Of a DNA stretch of 64,000 nt, positions 54,872-63,424 are shown in pieces (within the stretch, counting starts at the first letter, position 1; each line of letters starts with the position of its first letter). The translations under genes and the position numbers were made by a program. This DNA is from Glutamicibacter protophormiae (GTDB taxonomy: Bacteria > Actinomycetota > Actinomycetes > Actinomycetales > Micrococcaceae), in the NCBI RefSeq assembly GCF_014647495.1, contig NZ_BMPH01000009.1, positions 62,001-126,000 on the forward strand, given 5' to 3'. Below the pieces are notes generated by a model, which was not told the origin of the DNA, ran no database searches, and was given only the letters and a program-made list of their open reading frames with translations.

Positions 54872-55534
54872 ATGCCACTTTCGACTGTTCATTTGCTGCG
54901 CCACGGGGAAGTTTTCAACCCGGATCGCATTCTTTATGGTCGAATCCCAGGTTTCGGCCTGTCAGAGCTGGGATTCAAGATGGCCGATGGTGCCGGGGAC
55001 TACTTTGCCAAGCACCAGTCCTCCGGTGGAAACATCGTCCGGATCGTCGCCTCGCCGCTGGTGCGGGCCCAGCAGACCGCAGCCCCCACGGCCCAAGCGC
55101 TGGAACTGCCGATTCTCACCGATGACCGGGTCATCGAAGCGGGCAACAAACTGCAGGGGCTTTCCAAGGTCGCGCAGCATCTGAAGAGCCCGCGCTACTG
55201 GCCGTTGCTGGTCAACCCCCTTAAGCCGTCCTGGGGCGAACCCTACGCAGAGCAGGTCGCCCGCATGCGAGAGGCCATGGACTTCCACCGCAAGGCCGCG
55301 CTCGACGAGCACGGCGACGGTGTCGAAATCGTGATTGTCAGCCATCAGCTTCCGATCTGGGTCACGCGTCGTTCCGCCGAGGGCAAGCCGCTGTGGCATG
55401 ATCCGCGCAAGCGCGAGTGCACGCTGACCTCAATTACCAGCTTTGAATTTGATGGAGATGAAATCCTCTCCGTGCGTTACACCGAACCGAGCCCCGAGCT
55501 TCTTGCGGGCGCGGCAAACATCCCTGGAGCCTGA
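54872..55534 (+). CDS. Histidine phosphatase (phosphoglycerate mutase family)
   Basis: A 220-residue protein with HLLRHGEVFNPDRILYGR at the start (catalytic RHG) and IVIVSHQLPIW, which has the second catalytic His. Homologues in mycobacteria (Rv0525) head the cytochrome c operon as here. Substrate is unknown. Confidence 0.88.
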   Translation: MPLSTVHLLRHGEVFNPDRILYGRIPGFGLSELGFKMADGAGDYFAKHQSSGGNIVRIVASPLVRAQQTAAPTAQALELPILTDDRVIEAGNKLQGLSKVAQHLKSPRYWPLLVNPLKPSWGEPYAEQVARMREAMDFHRKAALDEHGDGVEIVIVSHQLPIWVTRRSAEGKPLWHDPRKRECTLTSITSFEFDGDEILSVRYTEPSPELLAGAANIPGA

Positions 55535-55540
55535 AGCAAA

Positions 55541-56164
55541 ATGATTGATCCCGTGCAGAATCCTCGTCCGCTGTCTCGGCGCACCATGCTGCGTACCTTG
55601 GTGGCGGCGGCGGCAGTGGTTCCGTTGGCGGCATGTTCCCCCACTGAGGATAATCTCACCGCTCAGGCCAATAGCGGAGACGGAAAGAACTACATCGCAG
55701 GCGACGGCGCCGTGCAGGAATACACCCCGGATCGGCGCACCGACGCGGTGGAAATCAAAGCCGAAACCTACCAGGGAACCGCCGTTGATCTCGCCGAGTG
55801 GCAGGGCCAGCCGGCTGTCTTGAACTTCTGGTACGCAGCGTGCGCACCGTGCCGAATCGAGGCGCCGCACCTGAAGGAACTTGCCGAGGAATTCAAGGGC
55901 AAGGTCAATTTCCTCGGAGTCAACGTCCGGGACGAAGCGGAGGCCGCCATGGCCTTTGAACGGACCTTCGAAATTCCCTACGAGTCCGTCCAGGACACCA
56001 GCGGCGACATCCAGCTGGCCATGACGAAGTATGTCCCGCTGCAGGCCGTTCCGTCCACGATCATCCTGGACCGCAATGGACGGGTGCGCGCCCGTGTCAT
56101 CGGCGCCGTCGAGCCAAGCACGCTGAAATCGCTGATCAGTACCGCTCTGACCGAAGAGTTGTGA
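55541..56164 (+). CDS. TlpA-type thiol-disulfide reductase lipoprotein
   Basis: A 207-residue protein. It has a lipoprotein-type N-terminus: SRRTMLRTLVAAAAVVPLAAC, with a twin-Arg-like start and a lipobox Cys. The thioredoxin domain has CAPC. It probably delivers reducing power from CcdA to apocytochrome c on the outer side of the membrane. It is 6 bp after the phosphatase. Confidence 0.92.
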   Translation: MIDPVQNPRPLSRRTMLRTLVAAAAVVPLAACSPTEDNLTAQANSGDGKNYIAGDGAVQEYTPDRRTDAVEIKAETYQGTAVDLAEWQGQPAVLNFWYAACAPCRIEAPHLKELAEEFKGKVNFLGVNVRDEAEAAMAFERTFEIPYESVQDTSGDIQLAMTKYVPLQAVPSTIILDRNGRVRARVIGAVEPSTLKSLISTALTEEL

Positions 56165-56172
56165 GCTGAGCA

Positions 56173-56928
56173 TTGACCGATAATCCATTCGCGGACATCG
56201 TCCTGGACGGCTCGCTGCTCCTTGCGGCCCCGGTGGCGCTGCTGGCAGGACTGGTCTCCTTCCTCTCTCCCTGCGTGCTCCCGCTGGTTCCCGGCTATCT
56301 GGGTTACGTCACCGGCCTGACCGGTGCAGACCTGAAGGACCACCGTCGCGGACGCGTACTGGCAGGTGTGCTGCTGTTCGTCTTGGGCTTCTCGGTGGTC
56401 TTCATCGCCGCCGGAGTGCTGTTCAGCCAGGCCACTGCATGGTTGCGTTTCAACGGCGGTTGGGTCACCCAGATCCTGGGCCTGGTGGTGATATTCATGG
56501 GCGTCGTGTTCATGGGTGGATTCTCCTTCATGCAGCGGGACCGCAAGATCCACCGCAAGCCGCCGGCAGGATTGTGGGGCGCCCCGGTGCTGGGTCTGAC
56601 CTTCGGCCTGGGCTGGGCGCCGTGTATCGGCCCGACGCTGAGTGCCGTGCTGATCATGTCCACCGGCGTGGATGCGAATGTGGGTCGCGGTACGCTGCTG
56701 ACCCTGTTCTACTGCTTGGGCCTGGGCCTTCCGTTCATCCTGATCGCGCTGGGGCTCCAGCGCGGCATGCAGGCATTGAACTTCTTCCGCCGCTATCAGC
56801 TGCTGATCATGCGGCTGGGCGGGGGACTCCTGATTCTTTTGGGTCTTGTCATGGTTACCGGCCTGTGGGGCACCTGGGTAACTGAACTGCAAAACTGGTT
56901 TGCCAATGAAGTGAGGTTGCCAATCTAA
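56173..56928 (+). CDS. ccdA: Cytochrome c biogenesis protein CcdA
   Basis: A 251-residue membrane protein with six helices and two Cys in the LSPCVLPLVPGY and GWAPCIGPTLSAV motifs, which shuttle electrons across the membrane. It starts at a TTG after the tlpA stop. The end of ccdA and the start of resB share one base. Confidence 0.95.
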   Translation: MTDNPFADIVLDGSLLLAAPVALLAGLVSFLSPCVLPLVPGYLGYVTGLTGADLKDHRRGRVLAGVLLFVLGFSVVFIAAGVLFSQATAWLRFNGGWVTQILGLVVIFMGVVFMGGFSFMQRDRKIHRKPPAGLWGAPVLGLTFGLGWAPCIGPTLSAVLIMSTGVDANVGRGTLLTLFYCLGLGLPFILIALGLQRGMQALNFFRRYQLLIMRLGGGLLILLGLVMVTGLWGTWVTELQNWFANEVRLPI

Positions 56929-58556
56929 TGGCGAAGAACAAGCAGAAAGCCAAGAACCGGGGCGATGCCCCGGCCCTTGGCTTTGTCGGATTCCTGCGGT
57001 GGATTTGGACCCAGTTGACGTCGATGCCGACGGCGCTGTTCCTGCTGCTGATGCTGGCGGTCGCCGCCGTGCCGGGATCGATTTTCCCCCAGCGGTCGGT
57101 GAACCCCGAACTCGTCACCCAGTACCTGGACCAGCATCCGGTGGCCGGGCCGTGGCTCGACCGCTTCCAGATGTTCGAGGTGTACTCCTCGGCGTGGTTC
57201 TCCGCCATCTACATCCTGTTGTTCATCTCGCTGGTAGGGTGCATCACCCCGCGCATCAAGAAACATGCAAAGGCCCTGCGCACCCCTCCTCCGCGCACCC
57301 CGGCCAAGCTGGAACGGCTGCCGCAGTACCACTCCATGGAGGTCATGGAGGACCAGCCGGACACCCCAACCGACGACCAGCTGATCGACGATGCCTACAA
57401 GATCCTGAAGAAGCGCGGCTACCGCGTGGAACGCCGCGATGACGCAACCGGCCGCTCGGTATCCGCTGAACGCGGTTACACCCGCGAGATCGGCAACCTG
57501 CTCTTCCACATCTCGTTGCTGGGCATCCTCGCGACGGCCGGCCTCGGCCAGGCCTACGGCTACGGCGGCCAGCGTGTGGTTGTCGAAGGCGAGACCTTCG
57601 TGAACTCGCTGGTCTCCTACGACTCGTTCAGCCCCGGCAGCAACTTCTCCGCCGACAACCTCCAGGGCTACTCGGTGAAGCTGGACAAGTTCGACATCCT
57701 CTTCGACCGCGATTCCAAGGACTACTTCGGCCAGCCGCTGGACTTCACCGCCCACGTGCAGGTCCGCGAAAATCCCGACGCCGAGCCGGTCAAGCAGGAA
57801 CTGAAGGTCAACCACCCGCTGCGCATCGACGGGGCGGACGTCTATCTGGTGGGCAATGGCTACGCGCCGGTGGTCACCGTGCGCGACGGCGAAGGCAACG
57901 TGTCCTATTCCGGACCGCTGGTGTCCGTCCCCCAGGACTCCGTGTACACCTCCCTGATGGTCATCAAGGTTCCCGACGCCAAGCCCGAGCAGCTCGGTTT
58001 CCAGGGATTCCTGCTGCCTACTGCCCTGGTGGGCGAGGACAACGTGGCATTCTCCGGCGACCCGAACGCCATCAACCCGCAGCTGCAGCTGAACTCCTAC
58101 TACGGCGATCTGGGGCTGAACTCCGGCGAACCGCAGAACGTGTACGTGCTGGACACCGAGAAGATGACGGAGCTGAACAGCCGGAACCTCGATGCCGGAG
58201 GCATCGTGCTCGGTGCGGGGGACACCTACGAGCTGCCCGACAACTTGGGCAGCATCACCTTCGACGACCTCAAGCGCTATATTGCACTGGACGTGAACTA
58301 CGATCCAGGCAAGTGGCCGATCGCGATCTTCTCCGGGCTGGCGTTGCTGGGCTTGATCATTTCGATGTTCACCCCCCGCCGCCGCGTATGGGTGAAGCTC
58401 AAGAATGAGGATGGCAGGCGTAGTATCGAATACGCGCTCTTGGCCCGTGGTGAGGATCCGAGACTTGAACGTGAATCCGACGAATTGCAGAAAATCTTCG
58501 ATAAGGCTTGGCCACTGGCAAGCCAGGAACAGGACCTAGGAGCCGTAAATGGGTAG
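56928..58556 (+). CDS. resB: Cytochrome c biogenesis protein ResB
   Basis: A 542-residue membrane protein. Hydrophobic helices lie near the N-terminus and at the C-terminal end, with a large periplasmic domain between, which includes EIGNLLFHISLLGILATAG and NHPLRIDGADVYLVGNGY. It is part of system II cytochrome c maturation and is overlapped by ccsB by 8 bp. Confidence 0.94.
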   Translation: MAKNKQKAKNRGDAPALGFVGFLRWIWTQLTSMPTALFLLLMLAVAAVPGSIFPQRSVNPELVTQYLDQHPVAGPWLDRFQMFEVYSSAWFSAIYILLFISLVGCITPRIKKHAKALRTPPPRTPAKLERLPQYHSMEVMEDQPDTPTDDQLIDDAYKILKKRGYRVERRDDATGRSVSAERGYTREIGNLLFHISLLGILATAGLGQAYGYGGQRVVVEGETFVNSLVSYDSFSPGSNFSADNLQGYSVKLDKFDILFDRDSKDYFGQPLDFTAHVQVRENPDAEPVKQELKVNHPLRIDGADVYLVGNGYAPVVTVRDGEGNVSYSGPLVSVPQDSVYTSLMVIKVPDAKPEQLGFQGFLLPTALVGEDNVAFSGDPNAINPQLQLNSYYGDLGLNSGEPQNVYVLDTEKMTELNSRNLDAGGIVLGAGDTYELPDNLGSITFDDLKRYIALDVNYDPGKWPIAIFSGLALLGLIISMFTPRRRVWVKLKNEDGRRSIEYALLARGEDPRLERESDELQKIFDKAWPLASQEQDLGAVNG

Positions 58557-59610
58557 CAACGCTGCACTCGAGCCAATCAACGAAACGCTGGGTGTCTACA
58601 GCCAGCTGTTCATGTTGCTGGCAGCCATGGTCTACATGGTCGTCTTCATCTTCTTCGCGCTGGATCTGGCCAAGACGAACAAGTCCATCAGCGAGATGGA
58701 CGCCGCCGCGCTGAAGGAAGACGAGAAACTTCTGGTCTCCGCCGGCGCCGTGGCACGCCCCGGCCGAGGACGCCGCGGCGAAGACAGCCGTGCCGACAAC
58801 GTCGGCGAGCACATCGTGACCGACAAGATGGAGTACACCAAGCTCTCATCGAGCCGCAAGATGGCCCGCATCGCCGTGGTCCTGATGTGCTTGGCCACCG
58901 CGTTGCACGGCTTCGCGGTCTTCGCCCGCGCCTTTGCAGCGAACCGCGTGCCGTGGGGCAACATGTACGAATTCATGTCCACCGGTGCCCTGGTGGTGTC
59001 CGTGGTGTACTTGGTCGCGTTGTTCTTCAAGGACCTGCGCTTCATGGGCAGCTTCATCTCCGGCCTGGTAACCCTGATGCTCTGCGGCGCCACTATCGGA
59101 TTCCCGACCCCGGTCGGCCACCTGGTTCCGGCCTTGCAGTCGCCGTGGATCGTGATCCACGTGTCCATCGCCGTCTTCGCCTCGGCGCTGTTTGCCATCA
59201 GCTTCGCCATGAACGTCCTGCAGCTCATGCAGCATGCACGTATGAAGCGCATTGCCGAGGGCCAGCCTGACAAGATGCCGTTCATGCGCGTAGTGCCGGG
59301 CGCCGGCGCCCTGGAGAACTTCGCCTACCGGTTGAACACCATCGGCTTTGCCATGTGGACCTTCACCGTGATCGCCGGTGCGATCTGGGCTGAAGCAGCC
59401 TGGGGCCGCTACTGGGGCTGGGATCCGAAGGAAGTCTGGTCGTTCGTGATCTGGGTTGTCTACGCAGGCTACCTCCACGCCCGCGCCACCGGCGGTTGGA
59501 CCGGCCCGCGCTCGGCATGGTTGTCGATCATCGGCTTCCTGTGCGTGGTCTTCAACTTCACCATCGTGAACATCTTCTTCAACGGCCTGCACTCCTACGC
59601 CGGCGTCTAA
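58549..59610 (+). CDS. ccsB: c-type cytochrome biogenesis protein CcsB
   Basis: A 353-residue haem handling protein. Eight predicted helices; the tryptophan-rich WGWDPKEVWSFVIWVVYAGYLH signature (WWD domain) near residue 290 and His residues around it bind haem. With ResB it forms the haem ligase. It is the last gene of the operon. Confidence 0.95.
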   Translation: MGSNAALEPINETLGVYSQLFMLLAAMVYMVVFIFFALDLAKTNKSISEMDAAALKEDEKLLVSAGAVARPGRGRRGEDSRADNVGEHIVTDKMEYTKLSSSRKMARIAVVLMCLATALHGFAVFARAFAANRVPWGNMYEFMSTGALVVSVVYLVALFFKDLRFMGSFISGLVTLMLCGATIGFPTPVGHLVPALQSPWIVIHVSIAVFASALFAISFAMNVLQLMQHARMKRIAEGQPDKMPFMRVVPGAGALENFAYRLNTIGFAMWTFTVIAGAIWAEAAWGRYWGWDPKEVWSFVIWVVYAGYLHARATGGWTGPRSAWLSIIGFLCVVFNFTIVNIFFNGLHSYAGV

Positions 59611-59623
59611 ACGCCGCAACGGC

Positions 59624-59670
59624 AAAAAGGATCCGGCGGCCCACCATTGGTGGGCCGCCGGATCCTTTTT
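59624..59670 (+). terminator. Terminator of the cytochrome c operon
   Basis: A perfect 23-bp stem (59624-59646 with 59648-59670) that includes A5 and T5 ends, so it can function both ways. Confidence 0.92.
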
Positions 59671-59774
59671 TGGCGCCTGTTCCAGCGCCGGCCGGGACAA
59701 CCCGCAAGAGCCGGGACCGGCGGGCACCGCGGCACGACCCGGTGCCCGGGCAGGCAAGGTCCTTCCTGGACCGT

Positions 59775-60130
59775 CTACACCGACAAGCTGGCTGAGGCAA
59801 GAAGCAGGACGAACCCCAAAACGGCACAGGCCCATGGCTTCCACCGCCAGGACACGGAATCGGTGATGTCCTTGTGCTCGCCCGGGGGAAGGGAAGACGC
59901 CAGCTTCAGGGATATCACGCTGCAGTCCAGTGTGGCGATGGAAATGTAGGTGGCAACTGCCATGAGTGTTTGTCCTGCACCAGGCGAAGACACGCCGGCA
60001 ATACTGCCTGCCAGGACGATCAGAACACCAGCTCCCAGCGACAGCATGGCCGCAATGAGCAACCAGGTAATACCGCAATGAGCATCCAGGTAATACCCCT
60101 GAATATGGAGGCGGATTCGTTCTTCTGCAT
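59775..60130 (-). pseudogene. Small membrane protein gene shifted by a 23-bp tandem duplication
   Basis: The likely original start is the ATG at 60130 (MQKNESAS...), which has GAGGAC 5 nt upstream. With one copy of the repeat removed, the frame runs 333 bp (110 codons) to the stop at 59775, with a TM helix TWLLIAAML, a second helix, and a C-terminal WKPWACAVLGFVLLLASASL. As it stands, that start reads out of frame after about 15 residues. The open frame in the window instead begins at 60143 or further upstream, giving an N-terminus that lacks a ribosome site. No named family. Confidence 0.6.
60051..60096. repeat. 23-bp tandem duplication
   Basis: 60051-60073 and 60074-60096 are identical except for one base (A/T at position 12). 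The unit length of 23 is not a multiple of three. Confidence 0.92.
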
Positions 60131-60305
60131 CAGTTGTCCTCATATCAATAACCACCGTGGGCGCCTCTTGCCAGCGCGGAGCCTCCTGGGAAGGCGGCAC
60201 GGTGCGTCCTGTTGCTGGCCGACCCGGATTCTGATCGCCTGCCGTAGCGCCGAAAGCGGGGAGATGGGTGTCCCGAATCGCCGCGGCGGGGAAGATAAAC
60301 AAAAC

Positions 60306-60329
60306 CCCCGCCAGCTGTACTGGCGAGGG
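60306..60329 (-). terminator. Terminator after the PLDc_N gene
   Basis: A stem of 9 pairs with a single bulged base, followed on the minus strand by GTTTTGTTT. Confidence 0.7.
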
Positions 60330-60367
60330 AGAAGGCGCTGACGGCTGCCGGTAGCGCAGCGCCGATG

Positions 60368-60820
60368 CTAGCTATCGGGAGTGGCGGTGCCGTTTCCGTC
60401 TGACTTGTTCTTCTGGTCCTTGGCTTCCTTGGCTTCCTTGGCTTCCTTGGCTTCCTTGGAAGGGCGGTCCGTAGACTGGTTCTTTTTCTGCTCGGCTTCG
60501 CGGCGCTTGAGTTCTTCCTCACGTGCGGTCAGCTCCGCGTCGCGCTGCTGCTGGCGGCGCCACACCTCCAGCTGGCGCAGGAAGTCCTCGTCGTCATCGG
60601 GAGCCTTGGAACCCTGGACGGTGCTCGTCTCGGCGCTCAGCGGGCGGCCCAGCGTGAACCACAATGTGGCTCCGATCAGCGGTAGGAAGAGGATCACTGC
60701 AAACCAGGCAGGCTTGGGCAGCGAGCGTACCTGGTGTGCCTCGGAACGTGCGCATTCGATCAGGGTGTAGATCATCAGTGCAACCGAAATCACTGCGGCG
60801 AGAATTATGAAGCGGACCAT
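60368..60820 (-). CDS. PLDc_N-domain membrane protein
   Basis: A 150-residue protein with two hydrophobic helices at the N-terminus (FIILAAVISVALMIYTLIEC and WFAVILFLPLIGATLWF), the PLDc_N (cardiolipin synthase N-terminal) pattern. A long charged coil follows, with Lys-Glu-Ala repeats. It has no phospholipase domain. A TAGACT element lies 6 nt before the ATG. Confidence 0.85.
   Translation of the reverse strand: MVRFIILAAVISVALMIYTLIECARSEAHQVRSLPKPAWFAVILFLPLIGATLWFTLGRPLSAETSTVQGSKAPDDDEDFLRQLEVWRRQQQRDAELTAREEELKRREAEQKKNQSTDRPSKEAKEAKEAKEAKDQKNKSDGNGTATPDS
60421..60459 (-). repeat. 9-bp tandem repeat coding Lys-Glu-Ala
   Basis: Four perfect copies of TGGCTTCCT on the plus strand plus a partial copy, each coding Lys-Glu-Ala on the minus strand. 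Confidence 0.9.
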
Positions 60821-60826
60821 GACTCC

Positions 60827-60832
60827 AGTCTA
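60827..60832 (-). promoter_or_regulatory. Leaderless -10 element for the PLDc_N gene
   Basis: TAGACT on the minus strand, 6 nt before the ATG at 60820; the intervening GGAGTC could instead act as a weak ribosome site. Confidence 0.5.
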
Positions 60833-60860
60833 GTGACAATTTTCTTCACAGGTTCATCGG

Positions 60861-60866
60861 TAAACT
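60861..60866 (+). promoter_or_regulatory. Leaderless -10 element for DUF4229
   Basis: TAAACT, 7 nt before the ATG at 60874. Confidence 0.6.
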
Positions 60867-60873
60867 TTAAACT

Positions 60874-61164
60874 ATGCAGCTTCTGAAATATACCGTGCTT
60901 CGACTGGGAATTTTCCTGGTCGTTTTCCTGGGCCTCTGGTGGGGTCTGAAATGGCCGATCTTTGTGGCGGGCCTTGTCGGCCTGGTGATTGCCTTCGCGG
61001 TGTCCTACTTGTTCTTCAACAACCTGCGCCTGCGCGCCAACCAGGATGTGGGCAAGGCGTTCAACAAGACAACCGCCAGCAAGTCCGAAAAGCAGTTGGC
61101 CGACGAGGCCGCTGAGGATTCCTACGACGAATCACAGCGCCGCCCTCAGGATCCAACCGCGTAA
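60874..61164 (+). CDS. DUF4229 small membrane protein
   Basis: A 96-residue protein. KYTVLRLGIFLVVFLGLWW and two further short hydrophobic stretches form two helices. A basic-acidic tail follows (SKSEKQLADEAAEDS). The family occurs beside menaquinone genes in Actinobacteria; its function is unknown. Confidence 0.87.
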   Translation: MQLLKYTVLRLGIFLVVFLGLWWGLKWPIFVAGLVGLVIAFAVSYLFFNNLRLRANQDVGKAFNKTTASKSEKQLADEAAEDSYDESQRRPQDPTA

Positions 61165-61207
61165 TCCGGCACCGCGTCATCCGACGCCGGACCGTTGGGG
61201 AAAATGA

Positions 61208-61247
61208 CAACGCTCCATCCGCCAGGAAGCTGGCGGATGGAGCGTTG
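61208..61247. terminator. Terminator between DUF4229 and menA
   Basis: A perfect 18-bp stem (61208-61225 with 61230-61247), followed by AATTTT. Confidence 0.88.
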
Positions 61248-61271
61248 AATTTTAAGCGGAGGCTGCCGCGC

Positions 61272-62159
61272 TCAGCGAAGCCACATGGGAACCAGGATGG
61301 CGCCGGCGAAGAGCACGGCGTAGACCATGTTCACGATGCCGGTCTGCTTGAGCACGATCACCAGCTTGGACAGCTCGGCCTGGCGCAGCATGGTCAGGCT
61401 GGGCGCCGCCGCCGGCAGGAACGTGACGAGGACCAGCCACATCCACGGGAAGGTACCGGTCACCAGCAACGGCAGCAGGATCGCCACTGCGAGCATCAGC
61501 ACGTAGGCCAATCGGGCGTTGTGCTCGCCCAGGCGCACCGCGAGGGTGATCTTGCCAACCTCGGTGTCCGTGGGGATGTCGCGCACGTTGTTGGCCATCA
61601 GCAACGCGCAGCCGATCAGGCCGGTGCCCACCGCGCCGAGCAGCGCCGTCAGGGTGAACGTGCCGCTCTGGGTGAAGGCAGTGCCCAAGGTGGCCACCAG
61701 GCCGAAGAAGATGAACACGTAGACATCGCCCCAGCCGCGGTAGCCGTAGGGGTTCTTGCCGCCGGTGTAGCCCCAGGCGGCGAAGATCGCTGCGACGCCG
61801 ATCAGCAGCAGCGGCCAGGCCTGGGAAAGGACCACCAGGACCAGACCCAGCACGGCGGCCAGGCCGAAGCAGGCGAAGGCCGCGTTGCGCACGTTCTTCG
61901 GCTCGGTCAGCTTCGAGCCGGTCAGCCGCAGCGGACCGACGCGCTCGTCATCCGTGCCGCGGATGCCGTCGGAGTAGTCGTTGGAGTAGTTCACGCCGAT
62001 CTGCAGCAGCAGCCCGACGCACAGCGCCAAAAGGAAGCGGAACCAGTGGAAGAGACCGGTTTCGCCCACTGCTGCGGCTGTTCCGATGACGACCGGGGCA
62101 ATGACGATGGGAAGGGTGCGCAGGCGCGCGCCGGCAACCCATTGGGAAAGTGTGGCCAC
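61272..62159 (-). CDS. menA: 1,4-dihydroxy-2-naphthoate polyprenyltransferase
   Basis: A 295-residue membrane enzyme that attaches the isoprenoid tail to DHNA to make demethylmenaquinone. Seen: NYSNDYSDGIRGTDDERVGPLRLTGS (first Asp-rich motif) and NNVRDIPTDTEVGK (second motif), among nine or so helices. The GTG at 62159 has AAAGGA. Confidence 0.95.
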   Translation of the reverse strand: MATLSQWVAGARLRTLPIVIAPVVIGTAAAVGETGLFHWFRFLLALCVGLLLQIGVNYSNDYSDGIRGTDDERVGPLRLTGSKLTEPKNVRNAAFACFGLAAVLGLVLVVLSQAWPLLLIGVAAIFAAWGYTGGKNPYGYRGWGDVYVFIFFGLVATLGTAFTQSGTFTLTALLGAVGTGLIGCALLMANNVRDIPTDTEVGKITLAVRLGEHNARLAYVLMLAVAILLPLLVTGTFPWMWLVLVTFLPAAAPSLTMLRQAELSKLVIVLKQTGIVNMVYAVLFAGAILVPMWLR

Positions 62160-62237
62160 TTTCAGTCCTTTCGGGCGAACACAAAAATCCGTACCCTCTA
62201 GTTTCCCGCGAATCGGCGGGCAAGGCGAATCGGGCGG

Positions 62238-63365
62238 CTAGCGGGCATCGGCCAGCCGGGCCGCGACCAGCCGGCGATCGAACTTCCCGTTGGCCAGCAG
62301 CGGCAGTCCCTGCGGGTAGTGCAGCACATATTTCGGCACCGCTTCCTTGCCCAGGGTGCGGCGCACCGCCTCGAAGGCGTCCTCGGTCCGGGTAGGCCCT
62401 GAATAGGCCAATCCCACGGCCTGGCCCCACTGGGCGTCCGGCACGGCGACCACCAGCGCCTGCGTGAAGAACTCCTCCAGCAGGCCCTCGATCTTGGCTG
62501 CGGAGAGTTTCACCCCGCCGGTGTTGATCACGTCGTCGATGCGACCCTCGATGCGCAGCCGGGAGCCGTCCACGCTGCCCAGATCGTCGGTCAGGTACCA
62601 GCGTTGCCCGTCGTGCTCCACGAAGTGCTCGGCGGTGGCCTGCGGGTCGTTGGCGTAGCCGTCGGCCAGCATCGGCCCGGAGACCAGGATGCGCCCATCC
62701 TGTTCGCGCAGCGCCACCCCGGGCAGGGCGGTGCCGTTGTAGACCAGGCCGCCGGAGGTCTCCGCCGAACCGTAGGTCTGGAAGATCTTCAGCCCGTGGT
62801 GGCGGGCGCTGGCCAGCAGGTCCTTGCTGGCGCGCGCCCCGCCCAGCAGGATCGCATCGAAGCGCTTGAGCGCCGCGGCGGTCCGCGGGGTGGGGTGGTC
62901 CAGCAGGCGGGCCAGCTGGGTGGGAACCAGCGAGGTCAGCCGCCGGGCGTCCACCATCTGCTCCGCCGCCGCGGTGAAGTCCTCGGCGGAGAAGCTGCCG
63001 TTCTGTTTCATGATGACCGGCTTGGTGCCGGCGAACAGCGAACGGGTGAGCACGCTGAGCCCGGCGACGTAGTGCACCGGCAGGGCCAGCAGCCACTGCC
63101 CCTCGAAGCCCAGGAACTCGGCGGTGGCCTGCGCGCTGGAGGCCATCGCGGAGACGCTGAGCACCGTGCGCTTGGCGCGGCCGGTGGACCCGGAGGTGCG
63201 CACCACCACCATCGGCTCCTCGAAGCCGGAAAGCTGGGCCGGGTCCAGCCGGTTGAGGACCCAGCCCTCCGGGGCCTGCGGATCGGCCACGACCTCCACG
63301 GCCGGGCCGTCCTCGTTCACGGTGGCGGCCAGGGCCTCCAACAGTGCCAGATGTGGTGCGTCCAA
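62238..63365 (-). CDS. menE: o-Succinylbenzoate--CoA ligase
   Basis: A 375-residue AMP-binding enzyme, shorter than usual, as in actinobacterial MenE. Seen: VVRTSGSTGRAKRTVL, FQTYGSAETSGGLVYNG, YLTDDLGSVDGSRLRIEGRIDDVINTGGVKLS and LANGKFDRRLV. It starts at a TTG at 63365 with AGGAG upstream. Confidence 0.93.
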   Translation of the reverse strand: MDAPHLALLEALAATVNEDGPAVEVVADPQAPEGWVLNRLDPAQLSGFEEPMVVVRTSGSTGRAKRTVLSVSAMASSAQATAEFLGFEGQWLLALPVHYVAGLSVLTRSLFAGTKPVIMKQNGSFSAEDFTAAAEQMVDARRLTSLVPTQLARLLDHPTPRTAAALKRFDAILLGGARASKDLLASARHHGLKIFQTYGSAETSGGLVYNGTALPGVALREQDGRILVSGPMLADGYANDPQATAEHFVEHDGQRWYLTDDLGSVDGSRLRIEGRIDDVINTGGVKLSAAKIEGLLEEFFTQALVVAVPDAQWGQAVGLAYSGPTRTEDAFEAVRRTLGKEAVPKYVLHYPQGLPLLANGKFDRRLVAARLADAR

Positions 63366-63424
63366 AGCCGTCTCCTAGCTCGGGGTCGATGGGTGGATCG
63401 GATAGGTGGTGGTGCGCTGCGCGG

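Noticed and set aside
60421-60459. Possible CRISPR-like array
   Set aside because: Nine-base direct repeats without spacers, in frame within a coding region.
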